In this document: positions 16,316-24,731 of the stretch, in pieces | Position numbering within the stretch: position 1 is the stretch's first letter | Layout of the letters: the number at the start of each line of letters is the position of its first letter | Source: Rhodobacteraceae bacterium HLUCCA12 | GTDB taxonomy: Bacteria; Pseudomonadota; Alphaproteobacteria; Rhodobacterales; Rhodobacteraceae | Direction: 5' to 3' | Length of the DNA stretch: 35,433 bases | NCBI GenBank assembly: GCA_001314715.1 | Contig: LJSV01000025.1 | Span: 1-35,433, forward strand | Made by a program: the position numbers and the translations under genes | Notes under the pieces: model-generated | The model's database searches: none | Seen by the model: only the letters and a program-made list of their open reading frames with translations | What the model was told of the DNA's origin: nothing

Positions 16316-18004
16316 TCAGCCCAGCAATTCGGGCGGGGCTTCGCGCATGATCTTCTGCACCGCCCCCTCGGCCGCGTCATCGAACGGCGCCAGGATCAGC
16401 GTGGCGCCCAGCTTGCGATAGGCCTCGCCGTCTTCCATGTGGTTGACCGTCACCGCCACCTCGCGGCCGAACCCGGCCGATTTCAGCGCATGCAGCAAGG
16501 CGGCATGGCCGTCAGCCTCGCTCAGCGGGCCGCGACTGCGCGGCACCGCCGAGATCACGCCCTTGACCCCGTTCAGCGGCAGATGGGCCAGAAACTCGGG
16601 GTCGGTCGCATCGCCGAAGCGCGCATCCAGCCCAAACCCGCGCCAATGGCGCAGCGCCTGCGGGTCGAAATCGACCCCCAGAAGGCGGTAGCCGCGCGAT
16701 TTCAGCCCCTGGCCGATCCGGCAACCATAGCGGCCCAGGCCCAGGATGATGAAATCATAGGTCCCGCGGTCGCGGTCGGGGGTGTCGTCCTCGAGTTCGC
16801 GAAACGGCTTGCGCCGCTCGAACACACCCAAAAGGGGCTCGCACAGGGCGTAAAGCTTGTGCGACCAGGTGATCATGTAGACGCTGAGCGCGATCGTCAC
16901 CAGCCCGACCAGCGTGACCAGGCCCATGGCGCCCTCGGTGACATGGCCCAGTGACAGGCCCATCGCCATGAAGATCAGCGAGAATTCGGAAATCTGCGCG
17001 ACCGTCAGCCCGGCCAGAAAACCGGTGCGCTTGCGGTATCCCATGAACCCCATGATCGCCAGCACGATCAGCGGGTTGCCGATCAGAACGAAGACCGACA
17101 GAACGGCGGCCGGACCAAGCTGCGCCCCCAGCGTCGACAGGTCCAGCCCAGCCCCAAGGCTGAGAAAGAAGAACAAGAGCAGGAAATCGCGCAGCGAGGC
17201 CAGCCGCGCGCCGATCGCATCGCGCATCGGCGTCGAGGCCAGCGACACCCCGGCCAGAAGCCCGCCCAGTTCCTTGCCCAGCCCGATCCAGTCGGCGATC
17301 GCGGCGAAACCGGCCGCCCAGCCGACCGCAAAGATGACCAGCAGTTCCGAGGAACGCGCCACCAGTTGCAGCAATCCATTCGCCAGGTAGCGGATGAAGA
17401 CATAGACGAAGGCCAGCATCGCCAACGCGCCCAGCATCAGGACGATCAGGCTGCCGCCCCCCTCGCCCTCGGCCTCGCCCAGCCCGATGGCCGACACCAC
17501 GACCATGGCCAGCACGACAAAGATGTCCTGCACGATCAGAAACCCCAGCGCGATCTTGCCGTGCAGCGCGTCGATCTCCTGCTTGTCGGACAGAAGTTTC
17601 ACGATGATGATGGTCGATGAAAAGGTCAGCGCCACGGCGACATAAACCGCGGTCAGCCAGTCGATCCCCATGATCAGGCAGAGCGCGAAGCCGATCGCGG
17701 CGGTGAATGTCACCTGGCCCAGCCCGGTGGCGACCGAAACCGCGCCAAGGTTGCGCACCAGGTTCACATCGAGCTTGAGCCCGACCAGGAACAGAAGCAC
17801 CGCGATGCTGATCTGGCTCAGCAGGGTGATGAACTCATCCGACTGCACCAGCCCCAGAACGTCAGGCCCGGCCAGAATCCCGGCCGCAATGAACGCCACG
17901 ACCAGGGGCTGACGCAGGGACAGCCCGGCCAGCCCCAGCACCGCAGCCAACAGAACCAGGACCGAGATTTCATAGAATACGGACGAGAACTCGAATCCGG
18001 CCAT
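16316..18004 (-). CDS. CPA2 family cation:proton antiporter with TrkA-N domain (KefB-like)
   Basis: This 562-residue monovalent-cation:proton antiporter-2 family protein lies in the inner membrane. Residues about 1-385 form the Na/H exchanger domain with about twelve hydrophobic segments. Residues about 405-530 form a cytoplasmic TrkA-N (RCK) domain starting FIILGLGRYGCRIGQGL, with the nucleotide-binding GxGxxG and the acidic strand end GVDFD. The TrkA-C domain of some relatives is missing, as in short KefB/KefC-like proteins. The likely role is K+ or Na+ efflux coupled to H+ under redox, pH or osmotic control by NAD(H). No KefG-type ancillary gene lies next to it. A good AGGAAG ribosome-binding site supports the start. 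Confidence 0.9.
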   Translation of the reverse strand: MAGFEFSSVFYEISVLVLLAAVLGLAGLSLRQPLVVAFIAAGILAGPDVLGLVQSDEFITLLSQISIAVLLFLVGLKLDVNLVRNLGAVSVATGLGQVTFTAAIGFALCLIMGIDWLTAVYVAVALTFSSTIIIVKLLSDKQEIDALHGKIALGFLIVQDIFVVLAMVVVSAIGLGEAEGEGGGSLIVLMLGALAMLAFVYVFIRYLANGLLQLVARSSELLVIFAVGWAAGFAAIADWIGLGKELGGLLAGVSLASTPMRDAIGARLASLRDFLLLFFFLSLGAGLDLSTLGAQLGPAAVLSVFVLIGNPLIVLAIMGFMGYRKRTGFLAGLTVAQISEFSLIFMAMGLSLGHVTEGAMGLVTLVGLVTIALSVYMITWSHKLYALCEPLLGVFERRKPFRELEDDTPDRDRGTYDFIILGLGRYGCRIGQGLKSRGYRLLGVDFDPQALRHWRGFGLDARFGDATDPEFLAHLPLNGVKGVISAVPRSRGPLSEADGHAALLHALKSAGFGREVAVTVNHMEDGEAYRKLGATLILAPFDDAAEGAVQKIMREAPPELLG

Positions 18005-18030
18005 GGTCTTCCTATGTCCTTTTCAATGCC

Positions 18031-19668
18031 TCACGGCAGTTCGAGCGTGGCCGAAACCGGCACGATCGCCACCTGCCCGGCGCGCCCTTCCATGCGCCAG
18101 CCGATCAGGCCAGCCATGGTTTCTTCATGCGCGGCGCGCCCCATCACCACGACATGGCCCTGCTGCTGGGCCCGAAAGGTCGCCCGGTCCAGATACCGGC
18201 GGATCGTGAACTGGTTCTCGTCGTCGGTATCGACAATGCGAAACACCGCCACATTGGCGATGCCGGCGCTGTCGGCGCTTTGCGCGGCCGGGTTCAGCCC
18301 GCGTTCATAGGTGACAAGCCCATAGCCATCATCGGCCAGAAACGGCATGATCGCCTGTGCCAGGCTGCGGTCGGACTGAAAACCGTCCTGCGGCGTGTCG
18401 ATCAGCGCGACCACCTCGGGCAAGGCGCGGAACCAGCCGTCAAAGGTGACTTCAAGATCCGACGGGGTCGCCCCGGCCGGCAGCCCCGCCGCCAGCATCA
18501 GGATTTCATGCCCGGCCTCGCGATACGCCTCGGCACGGCGGGGCGCATCCGCGTCCTGGGGATCAAGCGCAACCGAAACCGGCATCGGCAGAGCCAGGAT
18601 CGCCTCTTCGGCATCGGGGTCGGCGGGGGCATCCACCAGAACGATCGCGAATCGCGGCCCCGAGTCCGCATCGTAAGGCGCGGCAAAGCGTTCCCGCGCC
18701 GGCCGGTCGCCGTTCGCCGCCGCCTCGTCACCCTCGTCCGGGGCATCCGGCTGCGGGGCTTCTTCGCCCTGCGGATCGCCGGTGACGATGCTGGGCAAGC
18801 GCCCCACTCTCACGCCGTCGATCTCGCGATCAAGTCCCGGCGACGACGGCACGGCGCGCAGAACGGGCCGCGAGTCGGGCGCCGCGCCGCCCTCGGCATC
18901 CTCGGAAGGCTCGGCGCGATCCGGGGTCTGGGGCGCATCGGCCTCTGGCCCATCGGTGTCGGGTGCATCGGCGTCGGAGGCATCGGTCCCAGAATCGGCG
19001 TCGGATTCGGGCAGGGAGTCGGTCTCGGTGGCAGTTTCGCCTTCGCCCTGATCGGCATCTCGATCGCGCTCGGATGCATCGGCCTCGGGTTCAGTCGCCT
19101 CGGGTTCTTGCGCCTCTGGTTCCGGGGCCTCGGACTCCGCGGCATCCTGCTCTGCCGGCTCTTGCGCCCCGGTCTCGGGCTCGTCGGCCTGCCCATCGGT
19201 TTCGGCATCCTCGTCCGCCGGCACCTCCGCTGCGTCGGGCGCGGTTTCGGCCGCACCGGACGCTTCCGGTTCGGCCTCTTCGTCGGCCGGGGCGGCGCGC
19301 GCGTCCTCTTGCGCGGCGTCTTCGTCCGACCCGGCCGGGTCCGCCGCCTCGTGCTCATCGGGCGGGGTCTCGGCGGGGTCCGCCTCGCCCCCCTGCTCGG
19401 CCGCCTCAGGCGCGGGTTGTTCCTCGGATCCGGCGGGCGGATCGTCGCGCGCGGTCTCCGCGGGCTCGTCGGTCGACTCCTCATCGGATCGCGCCTCGGG
19501 CTCTGGCGAGGGTTCGGGTTCCTGTGAACCGTTGTCGCCCGCGGCATCGTCCCCCTCGGGCACGGTTTGCGGGGATTCGGGCGGAGGCGCCATGACCCAT
19601 GACACCGCCGCAAACCCCAGCACGAAGCTGACAATTCCGATAACCAACCCCTTGATGAAGCCACCCAT
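18031..19668 (-). CDS. Divergent polysaccharide deacetylase family protein with long acidic linker
   Basis: A 545-residue protein anchored by one N-terminal membrane helix (about 5-26). Residues about 30-310 are a disordered stretch made almost only of Glu, Asp, Ala, Pro, Ser and Thr, with short E-P and D-A repeats. The C-terminal part (about 330-545) is the divergent polysaccharide deacetylase (YibQ-type) domain: FAIVLVDAPADP, a segment with LPMPVSVALDPQ, then AGHEILMLAAGLP and HVVVMGRAAHEETMAGL. The start ATG follows AGGGGG; an upstream in-frame ATG exists but lacks support. The enzyme family acts on cell-envelope polysaccharide, but several canonical NodB metal ligands are not conserved in the group. 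The linker might span the periplasm. Divergent from trpG. Confidence 0.85.
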   Translation of the reverse strand: MGGFIKGLVIGIVSFVLGFAAVSWVMAPPPESPQTVPEGDDAAGDNGSQEPEPSPEPEARSDEESTDEPAETARDDPPAGSEEQPAPEAAEQGGEADPAETPPDEHEAADPAGSDEDAAQEDARAAPADEEAEPEASGAAETAPDAAEVPADEDAETDGQADEPETGAQEPAEQDAAESEAPEPEAQEPEATEPEADASERDRDADQGEGETATETDSLPESDADSGTDASDADAPDTDGPEADAPQTPDRAEPSEDAEGGAAPDSRPVLRAVPSSPGLDREIDGVRVGRLPSIVTGDPQGEEAPQPDAPDEGDEAAANGDRPARERFAAPYDADSGPRFAIVLVDAPADPDAEEAILALPMPVSVALDPQDADAPRRAEAYREAGHEILMLAAGLPAGATPSDLEVTFDGWFRALPEVVALIDTPQDGFQSDRSLAQAIMPFLADDGYGLVTYERGLNPAAQSADSAGIANVAVFRIVDTDDENQFTIRRYLDRATFRAQQQGHVVVMGRAAHEETMAGLIGWRMEGRAGQVAIVPVSATLELP

Positions 19669-19797
19669 TGTGCCCCCTGTCCGAACCTCTTTCGCCGGTC
19701 CGGTATAACCGTTTGCCGCGCGCGATTCACCCCATGAACCGAATGTCGGGATGAGAGCCCTTGACCCCGCCGCGCGCAAGGGGGCATGTAGAGGGCG

Positions 19798-19807
19798 CCC
19801 CCCCCCC
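19798..19807 (+). other. C10 homopolymer tract upstream of trpG
   Basis: Ten consecutive C residues lie 13 bases before the trpG ATG. A TTGACC box at 19761-19766 lies about 30-36 bases upstream, so the tract could lie at or near the transcript start. Such runs are prone to slippage in replication, in transcription and in sequencing. I see no leader peptide with Trp codons between 19669 and 19820. Confidence 0.6.
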
Positions 19808-19820
19808 AATAGGCGCGTCC

Positions 19821-20402
19821 ATGCTGCTTTTGATCGATAATTACGACAGTTTCACCTATAATCTGGTGCATTACCTGGGCGAACTGGGGGCCGATGTGAG
19901 CGTGCGCCGCAACGACGCTCTGGAGGTTCAGGCGGCAATGGCGCTCGATCCGTCGGCGATCGTGCTCAGCCCCGGACCCTGCGACCCCGATCAGGCGGGC
20001 ATCTGCCTGCCGCTGGTCAAGGCCGCCGCCGAAACCGGAACGCCGCTTTTGGGCGTGTGCCTGGGGCATCAAACCATTGGCCAGGCCTTTGGCGGCAAGG
20101 TGGTGCGCGCGCAACAGATCGTGCACGGCAAGCTGGGGAGCATCGCCCATTCCGGCCAGGGGGTTTTCGCCGGACTGCCCACGCCCTTTGCCGCGACGCG
20201 GTATCATTCGCTGATCGTCGAACGCGACAGCCTGCCCGCCTGCCTTGAGGTGACGGCCTGGCTGGAGGATGGCACCATCATGGGAGTCAGGCACCGTGAC
20301 CTGCCGATCCAGGGGGTGCAGTTCCACCCCGAAAGCATCGCCTCGCAGCATGGCCACCAGTTGCTGCGCAACTTTCTTGACAGCGTCCCGGTCGCCGCAT
20401 GA
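19821..20402 (+). CDS. trpG: Anthranilate synthase component II (glutamine amidotransferase)
   Basis: TrpG supplies ammonia from glutamine to TrpE, which makes anthranilate from chorismate in tryptophan synthesis. The 193-residue class I amidotransferase has its triad: Cys80 in GVCLGHQ, with His169 and Glu171 in VQFHPES. The N-terminal [19 protein letters not shown] and the SPGPCDPD loop are diagnostic for anthranilate or aminodeoxychorismate synthase subunits. It overlaps trpD by four bases, which favours the tryptophan role. trpE is not in the window, and the neighbour upstream is the divergent deacetylase gene. A weak AGGCG ribosome-binding site precedes the ATG at 19821. Confidence 0.94.
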   Translation: MLLLIDNYDSFTYNLVHYLGELGADVSVRRNDALEVQAAMALDPSAIVLSPGPCDPDQAGICLPLVKAAAETGTPLLGVCLGHQTIGQAFGGKVVRAQQIVHGKLGSIAHSGQGVFAGLPTPFAATRYHSLIVERDSLPACLEVTAWLEDGTIMGVRHRDLPIQGVQFHPESIASQHGHQLLRNFLDSVPVAA

Positions 20403-21418
20403 GCCAGCGCATCAAACCCCTGATCGCCGCCGCGGTCGAACGCCCGCTGTCGCGCAGCGAGGCCGAAGAGGCTTTTGCCATCCTTTTCGAAGGCGAGGCC
20501 ACGCCCGCGCAGATGGGCGGCTTTCTGATGACCCTGCGCACGCGGGGCGAAACGGTCGACGAATACGCCGCCGCCGCAGCGGTGATGCGCGCGAAATGCG
20601 TGAAGGTCGCAGCCCCCGAGGGGGCGATGGACATCGTCGGCACCGGCGGCGACGGCAAGGGCACGCTCAACATCTCGACCGCGACGGCCTTCGTGGTGGC
20701 CGCGGCCGGTGTGCCGGTGGCCAAGCACGGCAACCGCAATCTCAGCTCGAAATCGGGGGCGGCGGACGCGCTGGGCGCGTTGGGCATCAATGTAATGGTC
20801 GGCCCCGCCGAGGTCGAAGCCGCGATACGCGACACCGGGATCGGGTTCATGATGGCGCCGATGCATCATCCGGCCATGCGCCATGTCGGACCGGTCCGCA
20901 CCGAACTGGGCACCCGCACGATCTTCAACATCCTGGGCCCGCTGACCAACCCCGCCGGTGTGAAACGGCAACTGACCGGCGCCTTTTCCGCCGATCTGAT
21001 CCGCCCCATGGCCGAGGTGCTGGCCGCCCTGGGGTCGGAATGCGCCTGGCTGGTGCATGGCGGCGACGGCACGGATGAGTTGTCGATCGCCGCACCATCG
21101 CAGGTCGTTGCCCTGGAAAACGGCACCATCCGCGAATTCGAGATCCGGCCCGAGGATGCCGGCCTGCCGCGGCATCCCTTTGCCGACCTGCTGGGCGGCG
21201 AGGCCGTGGAAAACGCGCGGGAAATGCGCGCCGTGCTGTCGGGTGCCGGGCGCGCGGCCTATCGCGACGCGGTGTTGCTCAATGCCGCCGCAGCGCTGGT
21301 CGTCGCAGGCGTGGTCCGCGATCTTGGCGCCGGGGTCGAGCGCGCGCGCGCCACACTCACCTCGGGGGCGGCGCTGGCCAAGGTCGAAACGCTCGCCCGC
21401 CGTCTGCCCGTCGCCTGA
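20399..21418 (+). CDS. trpD: Anthranilate phosphoribosyltransferase
   Basis: TrpD transfers the phosphoribosyl group from PRPP to anthranilate, the second committed step of tryptophan synthesis. The 339-residue protein has the PRPP loop [17 protein letters not shown] at about 80-96, [21 protein letters not shown] at about 109-129, and the anthranilate-binding [16 protein letters not shown] at about 152-167. It begins in a four-base overlap with trpG. In many relatives trpC, moaC and moeA follow; here a 330-base gap and an MFS transporter follow instead, so the operon ends at trpD. Confidence 0.96.
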   Translation: MSQRIKPLIAAAVERPLSRSEAEEAFAILFEGEATPAQMGGFLMTLRTRGETVDEYAAAAAVMRAKCVKVAAPEGAMDIVGTGGDGKGTLNISTATAFVVAAAGVPVAKHGNRNLSSKSGAADALGALGINVMVGPAEVEAAIRDTGIGFMMAPMHHPAMRHVGPVRTELGTRTIFNILGPLTNPAGVKRQLTGAFSADLIRPMAEVLAALGSECAWLVHGGDGTDELSIAAPSQVVALENGTIREFEIRPEDAGLPRHPFADLLGGEAVENAREMRAVLSGAGRAAYRDAVLLNAAAALVVAGVVRDLGAGVERARATLTSGAALAKVETLARRLPVA

Positions 21419-21750
21419 CATCCGGTTCCCGCCGTTGACGGGGTGCGCCGACATGGCGCGTCACCCCGCGCGCACGCCTTGCCGCGCAGGATGACGCCAT
21501 CGTGCCTGCACAGGTCACGGCCCCCGCCCCTTTGCAAACGAAACGGGGCAAGGCCCAAGGCCGCGCACCGGCTTTGTGCCGGGCATCGGGCCCTCCGCAC
21601 AGGGCCGTTTCCCGGCGAACGGACTGCCCGATTCCGCCGGCCTCTGTCGCTTCCGTGCTGCAATGCGGCGTAATGGAAAGCGCCTCTGGATATCCGCCGT
21701 GAGACCCTCTTCTGGAATGATCTGTGGCCCGCAACGGAAAAGGCGCTTCG
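21419..21750. other. Intergenic region between trpD and the MFS gene
   Basis: No convincing gene in 332 bases. It holds several short hairpins: 21440-21467 (see terminator); GCCCCTTT (21526-21533) with AAA-C-GGGGC (21541-21549); and GGCCCT (21589-21594) with AGGGCC (21601-21606) followed by GTTT. The GGGGCAAGGCC-like segment near 21545 resembles the terminator stem at 23133. A 7-bp inverted pair AAGCGCC (21678-21684) and GGCGCTT (21742-21748) has its right arm between the MFS ribosome-binding site and start codon. No clear promoter is visible. Confidence 0.5.
21440..21467 (+). terminator. Possible terminator of trpGD
   Basis: GGGGTG (21440-21445) pairs with CACCCC (21462-21467), and GCC with GGC inside, 22 bases after the trpD stop. 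There is no T-run, so this is a stable 3' hairpin more than a proven intrinsic terminator. Confidence 0.4.
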
Positions 21751-23010
21751 ATGACCAGGGTATTCGCCGGGGTGTGGCCACTGATGCTGGGCATCTTTCT
21801 GATCATGCTGGGAAACGGCATGCATTTCACGCTGATCGGTCTGCGCGGCGGGATCGAGAATTTCTCGGCAACGGAACTGGCCATCGTGACCTCGGCCTAT
21901 TTCCTTGGCTTTCTGTCCGGTGCGCGCATCACGCCGTTGATGATTCGCGGCGTCGGTCATGTCCGCGTGTTCGCAGCCCTCGGCAGCTTCATGTCGGCCG
22001 GTCTGATCGCGCTGCCCCTGCTGACCGAACCCTGGGCCTGGACCATTCTTCGCGTGCTGATCGGCTTTTGCATGTCGGGCATATACGTGGCGGCGGAAAG
22101 CTGGCTGAACAATGCCGCCACCAATGAGACACGCGGCAAGGTGCTGTCCGCTTACATGATCGCGCAAACGCTCGGCATCATCGGGGCCCAAGGCCTCTTG
22201 ACGCTGGGCGACGCGGCAACGTCGATCTTGTTCATTTTGTCGTCGATCCTCGTGTCCGTATCGTTCGGCCCGATCCTCTTGTCCACGACGCCGGTTCCCG
22301 CAGCCGACGTCGTGCGCGCGATGCCGCTGCGCAAATTGTTCTCGGGATCGCCGCTTGGCACGGTGGGAATTTTCCTGCTGGGAAGCGTCTATGCCACGCA
22401 ATCGGGCATGGGCGCGGTTTTCGGAAGCCAGATCGGCATGAGCGCATCGCAGATCGCATTGTTCGTGGCGATGCTGTTCGCGGGTGCATTGCTGTTGCAG
22501 TATCCGATCGGCTGGCTGTCCGACCGGGTTGACCGGCGCAAGCTGATCTTCGGCGCTTCGGTCGTGGGCATGGCCTTCTGCCTGCTGGGTTGGATAACCG
22601 CCGGCGGCATCTGGTTTCTGATGATCTCGGCCTTCTTTGCGGGGGGCGTGACCACGCCGCTCTATGCCCTGTTCCTGGCCTATACCAACGATTCGCTGCC
22701 ACTCGAGGACATGCCGGCGGCGTCGGGTGGGCTGGTGTTTACCTTCGGGCTGGGGGCGATCCTGGGACCTCTGGGGACCGGCTGGGCAATGGAACGGTTC
22801 GGCCCGCTCGCATTCTGGCTGGTGCTGAGTGCGACATTCGCGACGATTGCGCTCTATGCCCTTTACCGCATGACGCAACGCGCCAGTGTCCCCGCCACCG
22901 AGACCGAAAGCTATCTGGGGGTTCTGCCCACGACCTCGTCCGTGGCAGTCGAGGCCGCCGCCACCTGGTCTGCCGAGATGGCCGAGGCCGAACGCGACGC
23001 GAACGCCTGA
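21751..23010 (+). CDS. MFS transporter (YcaD-like)
   Basis: A 419-residue major facilitator with about twelve membrane helices in two halves. The A-loop region and the half-symmetric loop LLQYPIGWLSDRVDRRKLIF near the middle are typical, and ESWLNNAATNETRGKVLSAYMI at about 115-136 is a pattern I associate with the YcaD-like drug/unknown-substrate branch. The C-terminal tail of about 40 residues after the last helix is hydrophilic and acidic. I take the ATG at 21751, preceded by GGAAAAGG; an in-frame GTG at 21724 adds nine residues without support. It stands alone between trpD and a convergent hydrolase gene. The substrate cannot be told; an efflux role is the default guess. Confidence 0.88.
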   Translation: MTRVFAGVWPLMLGIFLIMLGNGMHFTLIGLRGGIENFSATELAIVTSAYFLGFLSGARITPLMIRGVGHVRVFAALGSFMSAGLIALPLLTEPWAWTILRVLIGFCMSGIYVAAESWLNNAATNETRGKVLSAYMIAQTLGIIGAQGLLTLGDAATSILFILSSILVSVSFGPILLSTTPVPAADVVRAMPLRKLFSGSPLGTVGIFLLGSVYATQSGMGAVFGSQIGMSASQIALFVAMLFAGALLLQYPIGWLSDRVDRRKLIFGASVVGMAFCLLGWITAGGIWFLMISAFFAGGVTTPLYALFLAYTNDSLPLEDMPAASGGLVFTFGLGAILGPLGTGWAMERFGPLAFWLVLSATFATIALYALYRMTQRASVPATETESYLGVLPTTSSVAVEAAATWSAEMAEAERDANA

Positions 23011-23125
23011 GGCGGCGAGCCGTCGGCCCGTCTTGCCGCCCGAGCGTTCGATTGAAAGGGCAAGCCGGGACATCGGACGAGACGATGATCACAGCCGCGC
23101 GCAGGGCTGTGCCTGTCCCCCGCGC

Positions 23126-23157
23126 AAAAAAAGGGGCAAGGCCAAAGGCCCCGCCCC
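23126..23157 (-). terminator. Intrinsic terminator of the metallo-hydrolase gene
   Basis: Read on the minus strand, GGGGC (23157-23153) and GCCCC (23137-23133) enclose GGCC-TTT-GGCC, followed directly by seven T (23132-23126). It is a textbook intrinsic terminator about 70 bases beyond the stop of the gene at 23227-24102. Confidence 0.8.
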
Positions 23158-23181
23158 ATCAATGCGCTGGTGCTCAAATCT

Positions 23182-23211
23182 CCCTGACCCTGCCCCATGG
23201 GCATGTCAGGG
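23182..23211 (-). other. Stable hairpin between the hydrolase stop and its terminator
   Basis: CCCTGAC (23182-23188) pairs with GTCAGGG (23205-23211). Inside, TGCCC (23191-23195) pairs with GGGCA (23199-23203) around CAT. These twelve base pairs lie 15 bases after the stop codon. With no T-run, it more likely stabilises the 3' end than terminates. Confidence 0.55.
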
Positions 23212-23226
23212 GTGTGACACGCCGTC

Positions 23227-24102
23227 TCAGCGCGGTTCGAACTTGCCGATCGGCAGTTTCAGATAGCTGTAGCCATCGCTTTCCGGCTCGGGCAGCCGGC
23301 CGCCGCGAATATTGACCTGCAACGCCGCCAGCATGCGCGCGGGCAGTTTCAGCGTGGCATCGCGGGCATCGCGGGTGGCGATGAACTCTTCCTTGCTGAT
23401 CCCGTCCTTGACATGCTTGTTGCGGGCGCGATGTTCGGCCACCGTGGCCTCGTATTTCGGCGCCTCGCCCTCGGCCGGGTAATCATGGCCCACGAACAGC
23501 CGGGTCTCGGGCGGCAGATCCAGGATCGCGCGGATCGAATTCCACAGCGTCTCGGACGAACCGCCGGGAAAATCGGCGCGCGAGGTGCCGCTTTCGGGAT
23601 ACATCAGCGTATCGTGCACGAAGGCCGCATCGCCCGCCACATAGGTGATCGACCCCAGCGTGTGACCGGGCGAGAACATCACCTTGACCGGCACGGTCCC
23701 GACCATGAATTCATCGCCATCCGAAAACAGCTTGTCCCATTGCGAGCCATCGGTCGGGAAATCGTCAGGCAGGTTGTACTTGTCCTTCCAGAGCTTCTGG
23801 ATGTCGCGCACCTTCTCGCCGATGGCGCGGGGCGCGCCCAGCTTTTCGGCCAGATAGGGGGCGGCGCTGAAATGGTCGGCATGCGGGTGGGTGTCCAGGA
23901 TCCATTCGACCTCGATGCCCTGATCCTTGACATAGGCCAGGATCTCGTCGGCGCATTCGGTGGTGACGGCCCCGGCCTCGGGGTAGAAGTTCCACACCGG
24001 GTCCACGATCGCGCCCTTCATCGTCTCGGGGTCGTGAAAGACGTATTGCAGGCTGCCCGTGGGGCGGTCGAAAAAGGCTTTGACGACGGGGGAAACGGTC
24101 AT
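23227..24102 (-). CDS. MBL-fold metallo-hydrolase (ETHE1/persulfide dioxygenase-like)
   Basis: A 291-residue metallo-beta-lactamase-fold enzyme close to the ETHE1/Blh group, which oxidises glutathione persulfide in sulfide detoxification. The metal motif THPHADH places His72, His74, Asp76 and His77. A second-site His lies in FSPGHTLGSITY, Asp in DTLMYPESGTSRADFPGG, and the final His in LFVGHDYPAEG. The segment ESGTSRADFPGGSSETLWNS is typical for the persulfide dioxygenase branch. The ATG at 24102 follows a GAGGAA box; an in-frame ATG at 24138 would overlap the -10. It has its own AT-rich promoter and a clean terminator. No rhodanese or sulfite-exporter gene adjoins it, so the sulfur role rests on family likeness. 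Confidence 0.88.
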   Translation of the reverse strand: MTVSPVVKAFFDRPTGSLQYVFHDPETMKGAIVDPVWNFYPEAGAVTTECADEILAYVKDQGIEVEWILDTHPHADHFSAAPYLAEKLGAPRAIGEKVRDIQKLWKDKYNLPDDFPTDGSQWDKLFSDGDEFMVGTVPVKVMFSPGHTLGSITYVAGDAAFVHDTLMYPESGTSRADFPGGSSETLWNSIRAILDLPPETRLFVGHDYPAEGEAPKYEATVAEHRARNKHVKDGISKEEFIATRDARDATLKLPARMLAALQVNIRGGRLPEPESDGYSYLKLPIGKFEPR

Positions 24103-24135
24103 GGTTGTGTTCCTCGTAACGGTTGCGTTGAGGGA

Positions 24136-24163
24136 CATATATAGAAACGTGAATATAATTCAA
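24136..24163 (-). promoter_or_regulatory. Promoter of the metallo-hydrolase gene with AT-rich imperfect palindrome
   Basis: On the minus strand: -35 TTGAAT (24163-24158), 16-base spacer, -10 TATATG (24141-24136), about 35 bases before the ATG. The spacer and -10 contain an AT-rich imperfect inverted repeat (AATATAAT against ATATATAG), a striking low-GC island in this GC-rich DNA. In other proteobacteria homologous genes are controlled by ArsR-type sulfide sensors binding AT-rich palindromes at such promoters; binding here is inferred. Confidence 0.55.
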
Positions 24164-24197
24164 CCCCCGCCGGAGACGTTTCCATCCGACGGGGGTT
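24162..24197 (-). terminator. Terminator-like hairpin at the end of the curli operon
   Basis: AACCCCCG (24162-24169) and CGGGGGTT (24190-24197) are exact complements, with CGG/CCG pairing further in across one mismatch. It lies about 80 bases after the stop of the last curlin gene and touches the -35 box of the next promoter. There is no long T-run, so efficiency is uncertain. Confidence 0.55.
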
Positions 24198-24279
24198 CCG
24201 GTTTCGATACCAGGGCTTGGCATGGGCGTACAAGGCATTCTCGGACAAGCACGCATGGCGCTGGGCCAATCCGCCCGGA

Positions 24280-24693
24280 TCACCAGCCATACAGGATCGT
24301 CACGCCGGTCCGGCCCCGTCCGCGCTGGACCACATGGCCCTCGGTACCGCGACCGAACTGGAACAGACCATGGGCGTGGTTGCGCCCGCGCTGCGTGACG
24401 GTGCCGTTGTGGCCGCGCCCCTCCTGGTGAATGACCGCCCGCGATCCACGCCCGCGCTGGGCGATCCCGGCGGCATTGTTCACCCCGTTCTGGGTGACAT
24501 GGCCATTGGTGCGCACGTCCTGATGCACGGAATAAAGCGCAAGGCCCAGCCGCAGGGCGCGCGCCTCGTCGGCATTGCGCGGGTTCAGCTGGATCGCCAG
24601 CGAACCGCCATCGGCCTGGGCCGGCATCGGCGCCAGCGCCCCAGCCGACAGGGTGGCGGTGGCAAGGGTCAAGGCAAGAGCAATCGTTTTCAT
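24280..24693 (-). CDS. Curlin repeat protein 2 (CsgA/CsgB-like minor subunit)
   Basis: A 137-residue exported protein. The signal peptide is about 1-27 (ending PMPAQA before DGG), followed by a non-repeat N-terminal part of about 35 residues. A curlin repeat domain then has Q-x-G every 11 residues at 68, 79, 90, 101, 112 and 123, and an LYG variant at 134. Curlin repeats stack as beta-strand-turn-strand rungs to form amyloid fibres on the cell surface. The turns are very arginine-rich (QRGRG, QRGRN), making the protein basic. With fewer repeats and a non-repeat N-terminus it may be a nucleator like CsgB, but this is a guess. A strong GGAGG box supports the start. Third gene of the operon. Confidence 0.85.
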   Translation of the reverse strand: MKTIALALTLATATLSAGALAPMPAQADGGSLAIQLNPRNADEARALRLGLALYSVHQDVRTNGHVTQNGVNNAAGIAQRGRGSRAVIHQEGRGHNGTVTQRGRNHAHGLFQFGRGTEGHVVQRGRGRTGVTILYGW

Positions 24694-24731
24694 ACTATCC
24701 TCCGGGTTGGGGTGGGTGCCGCCAGGGCGGG

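Noticed and set aside
18900-19600. Low-complexity DNA considered as a separate repeat or satellite
   Set aside because: It is the reverse strand of Glu/Asp/Ala codons in the acidic linker of the deacetylase gene; no unit is repeated with fixed length.
19669-19820. trp leader peptide or attenuator before trpG
   Set aside because: The only short frame (ATG at 19735, six codons) has no Trp codon, and no alternative terminator hairpins are evident.
21444-21702. Short plus-strand frames between trpD and the MFS gene
   Set aside because: There is no ribosome-binding site, the product is Arg/Pro-rich, and the region consists of short hairpins; likely non-coding.
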